From the NCBI GenBank assembly GCA_021741245.1, contig JAIOYF010000012.1, forward strand, positions 62,001-126,000: a stretch of 64,000 nucleotides of DNA. Reading direction: 5' to 3'. Positions 16,979-27,219 of the stretch are shown in pieces. Under the pieces are notes generated by a model. That model was not told the DNA's origin. It was given only the letters and a program-made list of their open reading frames with translations, and searched no databases. How positions within the stretch are numbered: the stretch's first letter is position 1; every line of letters begins with the position of its first letter. The position numbers were made by a program, and so were the translations under genes. Source of the stretch: Paracoccaceae bacterium (GTDB taxonomy: Bacteria; Pseudomonadota; Alphaproteobacteria; Rhodobacterales; Rhodobacteraceae).

Positions 16979-18046
16979 TCACAGCGACCCAGCAGGCGGG
17001 GTCATCCGCCCCTTGTCGGGAATCAACAAGGAGGAATCACCATAGCTGAAGAAACGATAGCCCGTGTTGATGGCATGGGCATAGATGCGGTCGATCACAT
17101 CTTTGCCCATAAGGGCAGATACCAGCATCATCAGGGTTGATTTCGGCAGATGAAAGTTGGTCATCAAGGCATCGGCGACCTGAAAGCGAAAGCCGGGGTA
17201 GATAAAGATATCCGTGGGCCCCTCCCACGGCAGAAGGGTTCCGCCCTGTGCTGCGGCCTCGATCAGGCGCAGGGCGGTCGTGCCCACGGGGATCACCCTG
17301 CCACCTGCGGCGTTGGTGGCGGCAATCTCCTCGACCGCGCGGGCGCTGACTTGCCCCCATTCGGCGTGCATCTTGTGGGTGGTCACGTCATCAACCTTGA
17401 CCGGCAGGAAGGTGCCCGCCCCCACATGCAAGGTCACTTCGGTCAGGCCAACCCCTTTGGCCACCAAGGCCCGCAGCAGGGCCTCGTCAAAATGCAGACT
17501 GGCCGTCGGCGCCGCAACGGCTCCCGCATGGCGGGCAAAGACGGTTTGGTAGTCATCCCAGTCTTGCGCATCCGGGGCGCGCTTGGCCGCGATATAGGGC
17601 GGCAAGGGCATCGCGCCCGCCTGCGCAAGGGCTGTGTCAAAATCCACGCCCAACAGGTTGAAGACAAGTCTAAGATCGCTGTCAGATTTCTCGACCACCT
17701 CGGCAGAGAGCGCGGGCGAAAACACGATCACTTCGCCGATGTTCAGCTTGCGCAGCGGCTTGGCCATCGCACGCCAACCGCTGGCGGCGGGTTCCATCAG
17801 GGTGATTTCAATCTTGGCCCGGGCGTCACCCCGCGCACGATACCCTGTCAGACGGGCGGGAATGACGCGGGTGTTGTTCAAGATCAGCCTGTCACCGGGA
17901 CGAAAAATGTCGATCAGATCGCTGACATGGCGGTCAGAAATCGCGTCGCCCTCGGCCAGGAGCAACCGCGCAGAGGTGCGGGGCCGCGCCGGGCGGGTCG
18001 CGATCAGTGCCTCTGGCAAATCAAAGTCGAAATCGGAAAGTTTCAT
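16979..18046 (-). CDS. queA: S-adenosylmethionine:tRNA ribosyltransferase-isomerase
   Basis: 355 residues. Transfers and isomerises the ribosyl group of S-adenosylmethionine to preQ1-modified tRNA to form epoxyqueuosine, the penultimate step of queuosine synthesis. It has the typical start [17 protein letters not shown], the block [13 protein letters not shown], and the end ATNFHLP-like [16 protein letters not shown] with [12 protein letters not shown]. Length is normal. Its ATG overlaps the TGA of the AsmA-like gene by 4 bases (ATGA), so translation is probably coupled. Confidence 0.97.
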   Translation of the reverse strand: MKLSDFDFDLPEALIATRPARPRTSARLLLAEGDAISDRHVSDLIDIFRPGDRLILNNTRVIPARLTGYRARGDARAKIEITLMEPAASGWRAMAKPLRKLNIGEVIVFSPALSAEVVEKSDSDLRLVFNLLGVDFDTALAQAGAMPLPPYIAAKRAPDAQDWDDYQTVFARHAGAVAAPTASLHFDEALLRALVAKGVGLTEVTLHVGAGTFLPVKVDDVTTHKMHAEWGQVSARAVEEIAATNAAGGRVIPVGTTALRLIEAAAQGGTLLPWEGPTDIFIYPGFRFQVADALMTNFHLPKSTLMMLVSALMGKDVIDRIYAHAINTGYRFFSYGDSSLLIPDKGRMTPPAGSL

Positions 18047-21000
18047 TGGCTTTGGCGTCTCAATTCGGGGGCTGGGCGGCGGAAAATCTCGCGGAACATC
18101 CCCGGCGTCAGGATCGACAGCGGGTTTACCTGCACCTGAGGATTGTCCGACGTGCCGCGAAGGGCATAGTTAAAACCAAACAATCCCTCCCCCTTTCGCG
18201 TCAAAGCCGCCCCGATGCCGTTGAGCAGATAGACCGGAGAGATCACCCCCTGCAAGGCCAGCTTTTTGGTTTGCGTGCCATAAAGCCCCGCCATGGAGAC
18301 CCCAAGCGATGCCCCAATGGCAGAGCCGCGCGAAATCTCGATGGCCTGCGGCGTTATGATGAACTCGGCACTCGCATCCCCGAAAAGGATGCCTTCGCCA
18401 TTCAGTTGCTCCAGCATCCCCACGACAGAGACCGCAGACAGCAATTCTGCCAGAACATTGGCGTCGCGCACCCTGACATTGCGGATCGTCGCCCGGCCAT
18501 CATAATGGCCATTTTGTGCCCTTGGGGTCAGTTGCATATCCAATGCCCCCCCCCGCGCGCTGGAAAAGATGCCCGCAGATCGCAGCGTTGCGCCCGCATC
18601 GGCGGATTGAACACGCACCGCAAGGCCATTTCGCGCCGGGATCACCGTTCCCGTCACCGCCGCCTCGCCATTCACGCGGGCCTGAAAGGTGCCGCTGAAC
18701 CCCTGCCTTTGATTGAAATCCCCCCGAAACCCTGTCAGGCGAATACCGTCACTGACGATCAACTGATCCAGTCCCAGCCGCAAGGTGCCACCCGATCCCG
18801 CCCCCTGACCAGACCCAGCGGGGCGGTCAAACCGACGCAGATCGACCGTGCCGCCTGCAAGAACAACATCCGGCGCCTGCCCCGCCTGACGCCCGACAAG
18901 ATCGACAGGCGCATCAAGCCAATCGTTCAGCGTCACGCGGGTAAATCGCGCCCGTTCCAACCCGCCGCCATTGCGCAGATCAATGGAGCCAACCGCATCC
19001 AACCCCGCCCCCTGAAGCCGCAGCCGCGAGATTTGCGGCGGTTGGCCAAGGGTCGCCTCAACCTCCAAAGTGCCGCGCCCACCTGCAGGTTTTGACCAGC
19101 CGATCTGGGGCAAGCTCAGGTCAAGCCCGGCGAGGTCAGAGCTGAGCTTCAGCGTTCCCTGCGCGCCCTTTTGCAGCGCGATTGTCAGATCGGCCCGGCC
19201 CGTTCCACGCACCATGCCATCGGGCAATCCCAAGCCAAATTCCGCAACCGTGGCGGGGGACAGATCAATCTTGCCCTCAATCCGGCTTTGCCCCTTGTCT
19301 TGCGCCGAAAATCCTTGGGAATAGGTCACATCGAAGGGAACCTTGCCAAGCGTGCCCTTGCCAAAAATCTGCAACCCCGTGGGGTCCGCCTGCAAGGAAA
19401 GCGCCTCGGCAGAAACCGTCTTTCCCTTGATCAAGACTGTCGAAGACACTGTCAGCAGCGATCCCGAGACGCGGTAATCTACATCCTTTAGCTCCACTCG
19501 CCGCACCAAGGGCAGCGAAAGAACCGTATCCACAACGGCGCGCCCCTTGCCCAGATCCGCCGGAAGACCTGCCTTTGTCATAAAGCCAAAGGGGGGCAAA
19601 TCCAAAAGAGACAGCGCCGCTGTGATCGCACTTTCGGTCTTCAGGCGAATCTCGGCCCGTGGCGGTTTGGCCAAGATGTCAGGCACGGTGAAGACGGATC
19701 CCGCCACTGCGATGTCGCCCCCGATGGGCGCCTCCACGGTGCCCTTGTCCAATACCAGCGTATAGGTGGCGCCCTCGATCGAAGATCGACCACTACCGTC
19801 CCGGATTGGCGGCAGGGTCCGCAGAAAGGTGACCTCAGCCCCGTCAAACTCATAGCCCAATGATAGGCGTGGCTCTTGTCCCGGCACGATCCTAAGGGCG
19901 GCTTTCACATCCGTCAGCAGGCCTTTGGCGACGTTCTGTCCAACCCATTCGCGCGTTCCTTTGACCAAGGCCCTTGGCCAAAGTTGCAGCAAACGGTCAT
20001 GGGCAATCGCATCCAGCCCCAGATCAAGCGCCACCTGCCAGCCATCGGGCTGCACTCCGACCTTGCCAGACAAGGACAAACGACGCCCCTTCTCCTCGAT
20101 CAAGGCGATCTGGCCGATATCAAGGCGAAAGGGGTCAAGCGTCAGTCGGGCATCCATCGCCCCCTTGGTAAAGACCAACGGCCGCTCGAAAAGACCATCT
20201 GGGTCAATCTGCGCCTCGCGGATCTCAACTTGCCCCATAAAAGCTGTTGGCAGACGCCCGCCAAGCGGGCCACTCAGGATTGCGCCATCCGCCCCCAAGG
20301 GAAAGGCTTGGCCCACGGCCTTTAGCCGCAGGCTGGAACTGTCAACCGTCAGGTCCGTAAGGGCAATGCGGCCCAGGCTGGGGTCATAGCCCAGCCGCAT
20401 CGTCACCCCGTCAAAGGCGATGGGGCGCGCGACCTGATCGGGGCGCAGGGCTCCGGCCGCAATCTGCATCTCGGCGTCCAGAGCGGTGACGCCTTGGGCG
20501 GAAATCTCGGCTGCAATCCGCCCCGAGATGGGCGCATCCAGAACCGAAAGCCACGCCAGAACAGGGGCCTGAAGGGCAATGTCGCTCGCCGCGACCCGGT
20601 CAAAGGTTGCCGTGAGGCGCACCTGTGCCTGCCCTTTGGGGTGGATCATCGTCACAAGCGCCTGCGCAGGGGCCGCCCCCCCGCCCACAAGCGTCAACCC
20701 AAGTTCGGCGGCCAAGCTATCCGGGCGGTTTTCCAAAAGAATGCGCCCATCCCCGACATTCCACACCCGGCCCGAGCGCGCATCCTCAATCGTCAAAGAC
20801 GCCGCTTCGGCCTCAATCCCTTTGAGTTGCGACAGAAATGGCGTTTGCAAACCGGTATCAATGGCCGCTAGCAGCCCCGTCAGGCCGTCAATGGGCGGCC
20901 CGCCACCGTTATTGCCAAAGCGCAGGTCAAGCGTGCCGTCCAACTGCCGCTTCAGCGCGATATTTCCCCCAATCAGCCGCAGACGGGTAGGCAGAAGCGC

Positions 21001-21552
21001 GCCTTGGGTGACAAAGGCCGCCGGATCAAAAGCCACCCGCAGATCTGGCAAGGCAAACAAGGTGGTGCCTTGCCCCTGCAAAAACCGAAGATCCTCCAGC
21101 CGAAGGCGCGGTGTCCAATCGGCCTCCACCATAACCTCAATTGCCCCGATAGAGACACCCGCCCCCGCCAGATTGGTGTCCAGCGCGTCATTTACGCGGC
21201 GCTCCACCTCGGCCACCGCCCAAACTGGCAGACCGATGGGCCGCCCTGTCAGCGCCAAGATACCAACGATGGCAACCCCTGCGAAAAGCAGGCTTACAAC
21301 CAACAAAACAAAGCCAATTCGGCCAACATGGCGACCTGCCGTCTTACCCGCCGACATGACAGCGGTCCTTCGACGTGGTCTTGGCAAGGGGGTGTCTGGG
21401 GAGTCGTCGCTTACGATCCCGTCAATCTGATCCGCTGTTTGTGCTATCTGCTCCGGGCACGCGTTCTCCGTGCTGTCGCCTGCGGGCAGGTCAGCATCAC
21501 CGTTTTCAACGGGTTCCTTTGGGTTGCGCCCCAAAGCCGTTTCGTCAGTCAT
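18043..21552 (-). CDS. Large AsmA-like/DUF3971 envelope protein (YhdP-like)
   Basis: About 1,169 residues. A charged N-terminal cytoplasmic segment (1-75), one transmembrane helix (about 82-105: [21 protein letters not shown]), then a long periplasmic region of beta-strand repeats, with the DUF3971 domain in the middle and the AsmA-like C-terminal domain in the last 300 residues. AsmA-like proteins such as YhdP and TamB form lipid-conducting bridges between the membranes, so a role in phospholipid transport to the outer membrane is likely. I chose the ATG at 21552; the upstream 37 codons and the ATG 65 codons inside are alternatives. It is followed directly by queA with a 4-base overlap. Confidence 0.85.
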   Translation of the reverse strand: MTDETALGRNPKEPVENGDADLPAGDSTENACPEQIAQTADQIDGIVSDDSPDTPLPRPRRRTAVMSAGKTAGRHVGRIGFVLLVVSLLFAGVAIVGILALTGRPIGLPVWAVAEVERRVNDALDTNLAGAGVSIGAIEVMVEADWTPRLRLEDLRFLQGQGTTLFALPDLRVAFDPAAFVTQGALLPTRLRLIGGNIALKRQLDGTLDLRFGNNGGGPPIDGLTGLLAAIDTGLQTPFLSQLKGIEAEAASLTIEDARSGRVWNVGDGRILLENRPDSLAAELGLTLVGGGAAPAQALVTMIHPKGQAQVRLTATFDRVAASDIALQAPVLAWLSVLDAPISGRIAAEISAQGVTALDAEMQIAAGALRPDQVARPIAFDGVTMRLGYDPSLGRIALTDLTVDSSSLRLKAVGQAFPLGADGAILSGPLGGRLPTAFMGQVEIREAQIDPDGLFERPLVFTKGAMDARLTLDPFRLDIGQIALIEEKGRRLSLSGKVGVQPDGWQVALDLGLDAIAHDRLLQLWPRALVKGTREWVGQNVAKGLLTDVKAALRIVPGQEPRLSLGYEFDGAEVTFLRTLPPIRDGSGRSSIEGATYTLVLDKGTVEAPIGGDIAVAGSVFTVPDILAKPPRAEIRLKTESAITAALSLLDLPPFGFMTKAGLPADLGKGRAVVDTVLSLPLVRRVELKDVDYRVSGSLLTVSSTVLIKGKTVSAEALSLQADPTGLQIFGKGTLGKVPFDVTYSQGFSAQDKGQSRIEGKIDLSPATVAEFGLGLPDGMVRGTGRADLTIALQKGAQGTLKLSSDLAGLDLSLPQIGWSKPAGGRGTLEVEATLGQPPQISRLRLQGAGLDAVGSIDLRNGGGLERARFTRVTLNDWLDAPVDLVGRQAGQAPDVVLAGGTVDLRRFDRPAGSGQGAGSGGTLRLGLDQLIVSDGIRLTGFRGDFNQRQGFSGTFQARVNGEAAVTGTVIPARNGLAVRVQSADAGATLRSAGIFSSARGGALDMQLTPRAQNGHYDGRATIRNVRVRDANVLAELLSAVSVVGMLEQLNGEGILFGDASAEFIITPQAIEISRGSAIGASLGVSMAGLYGTQTKKLALQGVISPVYLLNGIGAALTRKGEGLFGFNYALRGTSDNPQVQVNPLSILTPGMFREIFRRPAPELRRQSQ

Positions 21553-21680
21553 GAACCCCGGCCATCCGCCATCCCAACCTTTATGCCCCTTTTCCCGCTT
21601 ATTGCGCGGGCTTGCCTTTATCTTCGCGGATAGGCAACTAAAACGCAAAGGGTCTTGACCCATTTAGCAAGGAGCCGCCC

Positions 21681-22160
21681 ATGCCTGCCCAAACACCAAT
21701 CCTAGGAACGCCCGCCCCTGATTTCACGCTTCCGCGCGATGGTGGGGCAAGTGTCACCTTGTCTGCCCTCAGACCCGGCAAGGTCGTTTTGTACTTTTAC
21801 CCCAAGGATGACACCCCCGGCTGCACGCTTGAGGCACAAGATTTCTCGGCCCGTCTTGCGGAATTTGCCGCCGCGGGCACGACAGTCATCGGGATCAGCA
21901 AAGACAGCGCCGCAAAGCATGACAAGTTTTGCAAAAAATACGGCCTTTCGATCATCCTCGCATCCGACGAAGAGGGACAGACCTGCGAAGACTATGGCGT
22001 CTGGGTTGAGAAAAGCATGTATGGCAAAACCTATCAGGGCATCGAACGCACCACACTTTTGATCGCCGGGGACGGCACCGTGGCACAGGTCTGGAACAAG
22101 GTGTCTGTCAAAGGTCATGCCGATGAGGTGCTGGCCGCCGCACGTGCGCTGAATGGCTGA
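21681..22160 (+). CDS. bcp: Thioredoxin-dependent peroxiredoxin, Bcp/PrxQ type
   Basis: 159 residues. Reduces hydroperoxides through the peroxidatic Cys48 in PKDDTPGCTLEAQDF. Position 53, the site of the PrxQ resolving cysteine (C-x4-C), is Asp, so this copy lacks that partner; Cys71-type partners or a 1-Cys mechanism are possible. The thioredoxin fold starts APDFTLPRDGG and ends RTTLLIAGDGTVAQVW. AAGGAG precedes the ATG. It overlaps the DUF455 gene by 8 bases, so the two form an operon. Confidence 0.93.
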   Translation: MPAQTPILGTPAPDFTLPRDGGASVTLSALRPGKVVLYFYPKDDTPGCTLEAQDFSARLAEFAAAGTTVIGISKDSAAKHDKFCKKYGLSIILASDEEGQTCEDYGVWVEKSMYGKTYQGIERTTLLIAGDGTVAQVWNKVSVKGHADEVLAAARALNG

Positions 22161-22983
22161 CAGTCTAGCACAAATGGCGGTGGAGGTTCTGACCACCGCC
22201 GACGGGCGCGCAAAGACCGCCCTTAGCCGCAGCCATGCTGCCCGCTGGTTTGCCGCGCGTGCAGTCGGAGAGGCGCTGCCCATCGGCCACGCCTTGCCGC
22301 CCGACATGCCCGCACGTCCCGAAAAACCCGAATTGTTGCACCCAAATGATGTGCCACGCCGCAGACCGGGGTCCGAGGTTGGGCGCATCGCGTTGCTGCA
22401 TGCCGTGGCACATATCGAGTTGAACGCGGTTGACCTGCATTGGGACATCATCGCCCGCTTCTCAGATCACCCCATGCCCATCGGATTCTATGATGATTGG
22501 GTAAAGTCGGCGGATGAAGAAGCAAAGCATTTCAATCTGATCTGCGATTGCCTTGAGGGGATGGGCAGTCACTATGGCGCGATGGCCGCCCATGCCGGCA
22601 TGTGGCGCGCGGCGTCCGATACCGCCCATGATCTGCATGGTCGCCTCGCAGTCGTGCCAATGGTGCTGGAGGCGCGTGGGCTGGACGTGACTCCGGGGAT
22701 GATCGAGCTTTTCAAAAAGGCTGGCGCGACCGAGGCCGTTGCCGCCCTTGAGGTGATTTACGGCGAGGAAGTCGCCCACGTCGCCTATGGCTCGAAATGG
22801 TTCAACTGGCTGTGTGGTCGTGATGGAACCGACCCGAAAGAGGTGTTTCATAGCTTGGTCCGCCGCTACTTCCACGGCACCCTGAAGCCGCCGTTCAATG
22901 AGGAAAAGCGCGCCGATGCCGGCATGCCACCCGATTTCTATTGGCCCCTGACGGAGGCAAAGCCCGCCGAAACAAGGGGGTAA
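22153..22983 (+). CDS. DUF455 ferritin-like protein
   Basis: 276 residues. Helical DUF455 proteins belong to the ferritin-like group; the metal-ligand patterns are visible as LLHAVAHIELNAVDLHWD, SADEEAKHF and EVIYGEEVAHVAYG, i.e. ExxH motifs consistent with a di-iron or di-manganese site. The family is uncharacterised; some relatives modify tRNA (MiaE-like fold). Its overlap with bcp suggests a link to peroxide or iron, but that is inference. 213 bases without a gene follow before the M23 peptidase. Confidence 0.85.
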   Translation: MADSLAQMAVEVLTTADGRAKTALSRSHAARWFAARAVGEALPIGHALPPDMPARPEKPELLHPNDVPRRRPGSEVGRIALLHAVAHIELNAVDLHWDIIARFSDHPMPIGFYDDWVKSADEEAKHFNLICDCLEGMGSHYGAMAAHAGMWRAASDTAHDLHGRLAVVPMVLEARGLDVTPGMIELFKKAGATEAVAALEVIYGEEVAHVAYGSKWFNWLCGRDGTDPKEVFHSLVRRYFHGTLKPPFNEEKRADAGMPPDFYWPLTEAKPAETRG

Positions 22984-23196
22984 CCCTGCGTTTTCGGCAA
23001 AATACCGCCGATTTGCCCCGTTGCCTCACCCGAAAAGCGCCACCTCTGGTCAAAATTGTTGCGATGTAAAAAGGGCTTGGCTAATCATACAACACCCTGT
23101 GCACACCCAAGCATGGGGGACCTGTTGATGGCCCGCTTCTGGGTGCAAGGTTTTGGCGCGACTGCGCCCTAAAGGCAAAGAACGGATCCTCACCAC

Positions 23197-24537
23197 GTGC
23201 TCACGCGCCTAGAATATCGCATAAACACGGCGCTGGAGCGGTACTTTCCCGAACAGCGTCTTTTCCTGAAATCAGACAGTGAAACCCGCTTCATTCGCCT
23301 GCGCCCTGTGACTCAGGCGGTGGCGCTGACGGGGGGGACCGTGGCCCTTGCCTGGACCATCCTTGCGACGGCCATCATTCTTATGGATGCGATATCGGCA
23401 GGATCGGGCCGCGATCAGGCACAACGCCAGCAGGTGCTTTATGAACAGCGCCTGACCTCGCTCAGCCAAGATCGCGATGCCCGCGCAGATGAGGCCGCCC
23501 GCGCACAAGAGCGGTTTAACTTGGCGCTGGAACAAGTGGCCGCGATGCAGGGGCGTCTTTTGGCCTCCGAGGATCGGCGGCGGGAACTTGAAACCGGCAT
23601 CGACGTGATCCAAAACACCCTGCGCCGCACGATCAAGGAACGCGACGAGGCCCGTGAACAGACCGAGGCCGCGACCCTTGCCCTTGCCTCGCAAACCGGG
23701 ACCAAGAAAACAGATGCGGGTCGGGCACAAGATGCCATGGCCACCGTGGATATTCTGGCGGACGCCCTGTCTTCGACCGCACAAGAACGCGATCAGATGG
23801 AAGACATGGCCGAGCGGGCTGCCGCGCGGGCCGATGTCATCAACTCGGAAAAGAAGGCCCTTATGGCCCGCAACAACGAGATCTTTTCAAAACTCGAAGA
23901 GGCCGTTTCCGTCTCCATGGAACCGCTGGACAAGATGTTCCGCGAGGCGGGCATGTCGCCTGATGAGCTGCTCAATCAGGTGCGCCGCGGGTATTCGGGC
24001 CAAGGCGGGCCGCTGACGCCGATCAAGCTGTCCACCAAGGGGGCCGAGGCCAATGCCGATCAAACCCGTGCAAATGCCATCTTGCAGGGCCTTGACCGGA
24101 TGAACCTGTATCGTCTGGCGGCCTTCAAGGCCCCCTTTGCGATGCCGGTCAAAGGCGCGTTCCGCTGGACCTCTGGGTTTGGCTATCGTCGCGACCCCAA
24201 AGGGGCCGGAAACCGGATGCATGAGGGCACGGATATGGCGGGCGCTTATGGCCTGCCCGTCCATGCCACGGCCGAGGGTGTTGTGGTGCACGCGGGATGG
24301 GATTCAGGTTATGGCCGACTGGTAAAGATCAAGCATGAATTCGGAATCGAAACGCGCTATGCTCATTTGTCGGCGATCCGTGTCAACGTAGGCGATAGGG
24401 TATCGCGCGGCGACAGAATTGGTGATATGGGCAATTCCGGCCGGTCTACCGGCACGCACTTACACTACGAAATCCGCATCGGCGGCAGAGCCGTGAATCC
24501 GATGACCTTCATAAAGGCAGCGAACCATGTTTTCTAA
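23197..24537 (+). CDS. Membrane-anchored M23 peptidase with coiled coil (DUF5930 type)
   Basis: 446 residues. A cytoplasmic N-terminus (EYRINTALERYFPEQRLFLKS) and one transmembrane helix (about 45-65) are followed by a periplasmic coiled coil (70-235) rich in Glu, Arg and Gln. The C-terminal M23 metallopeptidase domain (about 310-440) has the zinc ligands in RMHEGTDMAG and the HLHYEIR motif (HxH). It should cleave peptidoglycan cross-links. The start is a GTG at 23197 with a weak ribosome site, but the protein start matches the family. The 3' end overlaps the bactofilin gene by 11 bases, a recurrent cell-shape pairing (as in Helicobacter csd1-ccmA). Confidence 0.92.
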   Translation: MLTRLEYRINTALERYFPEQRLFLKSDSETRFIRLRPVTQAVALTGGTVALAWTILATAIILMDAISAGSGRDQAQRQQVLYEQRLTSLSQDRDARADEAARAQERFNLALEQVAAMQGRLLASEDRRRELETGIDVIQNTLRRTIKERDEAREQTEAATLALASQTGTKKTDAGRAQDAMATVDILADALSSTAQERDQMEDMAERAAARADVINSEKKALMARNNEIFSKLEEAVSVSMEPLDKMFREAGMSPDELLNQVRRGYSGQGGPLTPIKLSTKGAEANADQTRANAILQGLDRMNLYRLAAFKAPFAMPVKGAFRWTSGFGYRRDPKGAGNRMHEGTDMAGAYGLPVHATAEGVVVHAGWDSGYGRLVKIKHEFGIETRYAHLSAIRVNVGDRVSRGDRIGDMGNSGRSTGTHLHYEIRIGGRAVNPMTFIKAANHVF

Positions 24538-25036
24538 GAGCCGAATCAATGAACCCGGGCCAAAGGCAGACGACAAGCCAAAGGCCCCCGAAACAGCGGC
24601 AAAACCCAGCATGGACTTCACGCCAACGGCCCCCAAGGGCAAAGCATCCGCGTCGATCCTTTCGTCTGATTTGACGATTGTCGGAAACCTGCGCACCACC
24701 GGCGATATCCAGGTCGAAGGCACGGTCGAGGGTGATATTCGCGCCCATTTGTTGACTGTCGGGGAAACCGCGACAATCCGGGGGGAAATCATCGCCGATG
24801 ATATCGTGGTCAATGGCCGCGTGATCGGCCGTGTCCGTGGCCTGAAAGTCCGTCTGACCGCAACCGCACGGGTTGAGGGCGACATCATCCACAAGACCAT
24901 CGCCATCGAATCGGGCGCGCATTTCGAGGGTTCCGTCCAACGGCAGGACGATCCGCTGGCACAGGGGCGAATCGCGCCCCCTTCCCCTCAACCCCAGTTG
25001 ACCGCGCCCGCAACCAAACCAACCGACGGCGTGTAA
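24527..25036 (+). CDS. Bactofilin
   Basis: 169 residues. A disordered Pro/Ala/Lys-rich N-terminus (1-40), a beta-helical DUF583 core (about 43-140) with the regular repeats ILSSDLTIVGNLRTTGDIQVEG and VEGDIRAH, and a disordered Pro-rich tail. Bactofilins self-assemble into nucleotide-independent filaments on the inner membrane and position cell-wall enzymes. Its start lies inside the M23 peptidase gene, so the two are translationally coupled. A strong terminator follows. Confidence 0.95.
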   Translation: MFSKSRINEPGPKADDKPKAPETAAKPSMDFTPTAPKGKASASILSSDLTIVGNLRTTGDIQVEGTVEGDIRAHLLTVGETATIRGEIIADDIVVNGRVIGRVRGLKVRLTATARVEGDIIHKTIAIESGAHFEGSVQRQDDPLAQGRIAPPSPQPQLTAPATKPTDGV

Positions 25037-25059
25037 TCCACACCACCGTGGTCACCAAT

Positions 25060-25089
25060 AAAAAGGCGCCCCTGTCGGGCGCCTTTTTT
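25060..25089. terminator. Bidirectional rho-independent terminator
   Basis: AAAAAGGCGCCC and GGGCGCCTTTTT form a 12-bp stem with a 5-base loop, followed by T residues on the plus strand and preceded by A residues that act as T residues on the minus strand. It ends the M23-bactofilin operon and the convergent DUF2189 gene. Confidence 0.92.
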
Positions 25090-25096
25090 GATGCGC

Positions 25097-25891
25097 TTAA
25101 CGCGGCGCTGCCGCCAAGGCCACGCGGTACAGATGCCAGGTTGCATGGCCCAAAAGCGGCAGCACAAAGAACAGGCCCAAAAAGCCCGGCAGCATCCCCA
25201 GCACCAAGAGCACGCCGATCGTGGCGGCCCAACTGAGCATGACGCCGGGGTTTTCCACCACCAAACCAAGGCTGGTCAGCATCGCTGTGATGAAATCAAC
25301 CTCACGGTCCAGCAACAGCGGCAGGCTGATCACCGTCAGCGCATAAAGCAGCCCGGCAAGAACAGCGCCGATGGCCCCACCGATCAAGAGCATCATCAGG
25401 CCGTTGATCGTGAAAAACACATCAAGGCTTGTGGTGACATTCACAAGGCTGATCCGCCCCAAAAACAGGGCAAAGATCATATGCGCAAGGAAGTTCCAAA
25501 ACAGAAAGAACACCACGATCACAGCCGCCATTGACGGGATCTGTCGATCCTTTTGCCGCAAGACCACGCCCAGAACCTCTGGCCAGACCAGCGTTTGCCC
25601 ACCCTCCAGCCGTCGCGATACCTCGTAAAAGCCACATGCGATAAAGGGGCCAAGGATGGGAAAGCCGGTTCCGGCAATCACCGCCCACCAGAACTGCCCC
25701 TCGGCCATGACCGCCCAAGTGATCAGCCATCCGCCAAAGATGTAGACGCCAGCGAAAAAGAGGCCAAAGAGCGGTGCCTTGGTAAAGTCGCGCCACCCGG
25801 CCCCAAGACAGGCCCACAGGTCCGCCATCCGAACCGTTTGAACAAGCGGACGCGGCTCGCCCGCCTCTACCTGCCGATCAACCTCCAACAT
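25097..25891 (-). CDS. DUF2189 integral membrane protein
   Basis: 264 residues. After a short N-terminus (VQTVRMADLWACLGAGWRDFTKAP), six or so hydrophobic segments span 42-255, with the family motif GPFIACGFYEVSRRLE-G in the first third. DUF2189 proteins are bacterial inner-membrane proteins without known function; annotated cousins are called cytochrome c oxidase subunit I-like only by old transfer. The start at 25891 is supported by the conserved N-terminus. It stands alone between the bactofilin and prfB. Confidence 0.85.
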   Translation of the reverse strand: MLEVDRQVEAGEPRPLVQTVRMADLWACLGAGWRDFTKAPLFGLFFAGVYIFGGWLITWAVMAEGQFWWAVIAGTGFPILGPFIACGFYEVSRRLEGGQTLVWPEVLGVVLRQKDRQIPSMAAVIVVFFLFWNFLAHMIFALFLGRISLVNVTTSLDVFFTINGLMMLLIGGAIGAVLAGLLYALTVISLPLLLDREVDFITAMLTSLGLVVENPGVMLSWAATIGVLLVLGMLPGFLGLFFVLPLLGHATWHLYRVALAAAPR

Positions 25892-25964
25892 CCCGACCTC
25901 CCCGTGATTTATCTCAGGTTAGGCGCAGGGCAATGGGTTTCAAAACTGTATCTCAGACATGGCA

Positions 25965-25996
25965 TTCCCGACCGTCGGGGCCCGACTGTCGGGGAA
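25965..25996. repeat. Twin palindromes downstream of prfB
   Basis: Two adjacent 13-mers, CCCGACCGTCGGG and CCCGACTGTCGGG, are each perfect palindromes around one central base, and together they form a 32-base near-palindrome bounded by TT and AA. They begin 6 bases after the prfB stop on the minus strand. There is no T-run, so this is more likely a 3'-end stabilising structure or rho-dependent end than an intrinsic terminator. Confidence 0.6.
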
Positions 25997-26002
25997 TTCA
26001 GA

Positions 26003-27127
26003 TTACTCGGCATTTGCCTCGGCACGGCTTTTGCCAGCCACATCCAGCGCGAGGGTGGCCGCCATGAACTGATCAAGGTCACCGTCGAGCACACCTTGGG
26101 TGTCAGAGGTTTCCACGCTTGTGCGCAGGTCTTTGACCATCTGATAGGGCTGCAGCACATAGGACCGGATCTGATTGCCCCAACCCGCATCCCCCTTGGC
26201 AGAGTGCTGGGCATTTACCACAGCATTCCGGCGATCCAGCTCTTGTTGATAGAGGCGGGATTTCAGCGCGTTCATTGCAATTTCACGGTTTTGGTGCTGC
26301 GACTTCATCGAACTTGTCACCACGATCCCGGTGGGCAAGTGGGTGATCCGCACGGCCGAGTCAGTGGTGTTGACGTGCTGCCCGCCCGCCCCGGATGATC
26401 GATAGGTATCAATCCTGATCTCATTATCGGGCACGACAATCTCGATATTGTCATCGACCACAGGGTAGACCCAAACAGAACTGAAAGAGGTGTGGCGACG
26501 CGCGGCGGAATCATAGGGCGAGATGCGCACCAAGCGATGCACGCCGCTTTCCGATTTCAGCCAGCCATAGGCATTGTGGCCCGAAATCTTATAGGCCGCC
26601 GATTTGATCCCCGCCTCTTCGCCAGCACTTTCGGACTGCAACTCGACCTTGTAGCCCTTTTTCTCGGCCCAACGGACATACATCCGCGCCAGCATGCTGG
26701 CCCAGTCACAGCTTTCCGTGCCGCCGGCACCCGAGTTGATTTCAAGGAAGGTGTCGTTGCCATCGGCCTCACCGTCCAGCAGGGCCTCCAGCTCTTTGGC
26801 GGCGGCAACGGGCACAAGGGCGCGCAACGCGGCCTCGGCCTCGGTCACGATCTCATCGTCGCCCTCCATCTCGCCAAGTTCGATCAGCTCGACATTGTCG
26901 CGCAAACCTTGATCGATCATCTTGTAGGTAGAGATGGAATCCAGCAACGCCTGACGCTCACGCATCAGTTTTTGCGCCTTGGCCGCATCGTTCCACAGGT
27001 TTGGGTCCTCGATCATCGCGTTGAATTCCTCAAGGCGATGCGGTGCAGTTTCCCAATCCATCCGCTGCGCCAAAAGCTTCAGTGATTTCTCAACGACTGC
27101 AATGTTGTTCAGCGTCTCGGCGCGCAT
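26003..27127 (-). CDS. prfB: Peptide chain release factor 2
   Basis: 374 residues, translating UGA and UAA stops. The GGQ peptidyl-hydrolase loop is in [19 protein letters not shown]. The stop-codon recognition tripeptide is SPY ([15 protein letters not shown]) where E. coli has SPF; I believe this is common in alphaproteobacteria. The gene is one open frame from the ATG, so it lacks the autoregulatory +1 frameshift of E. coli prfB. It follows mrcA by 92 bases on the same strand, completing amiC-mrcA-prfB. Confidence 0.97.
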   Translation of the reverse strand: MRAETLNNIAVVEKSLKLLAQRMDWETAPHRLEEFNAMIEDPNLWNDAAKAQKLMRERQALLDSISTYKMIDQGLRDNVELIELGEMEGDDEIVTEAEAALRALVPVAAAKELEALLDGEADGNDTFLEINSGAGGTESCDWASMLARMYVRWAEKKGYKVELQSESAGEEAGIKSAAYKISGHNAYGWLKSESGVHRLVRISPYDSAARRHTSFSSVWVYPVVDDNIEIVVPDNEIRIDTYRSSGAGGQHVNTTDSAVRITHLPTGIVVTSSMKSQHQNREIAMNALKSRLYQQELDRRNAVVNAQHSAKGDAGWGNQIRSYVLQPYQMVKDLRTSVETSDTQGVLDGDLDQFMAATLALDVAGKSRAEANAE

Positions 27128-27219
27128 TGTCTTTCCTTCGGGCGATGTCCCGCGTCATTAGCGAAAAGACCGGCGCACGACAAGAGAGGCCCCATGTCCT
27201 GCGCAGGTCAGAATGGATG

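Noticed and set aside
22984-23196. Gene or RNA in the 213-base gap before the M23 peptidase
   Set aside because: No frame with a ribosome site and no strong fold; a weak TTGCGA-N17-TAATCA promoter-like pair is the only signal.
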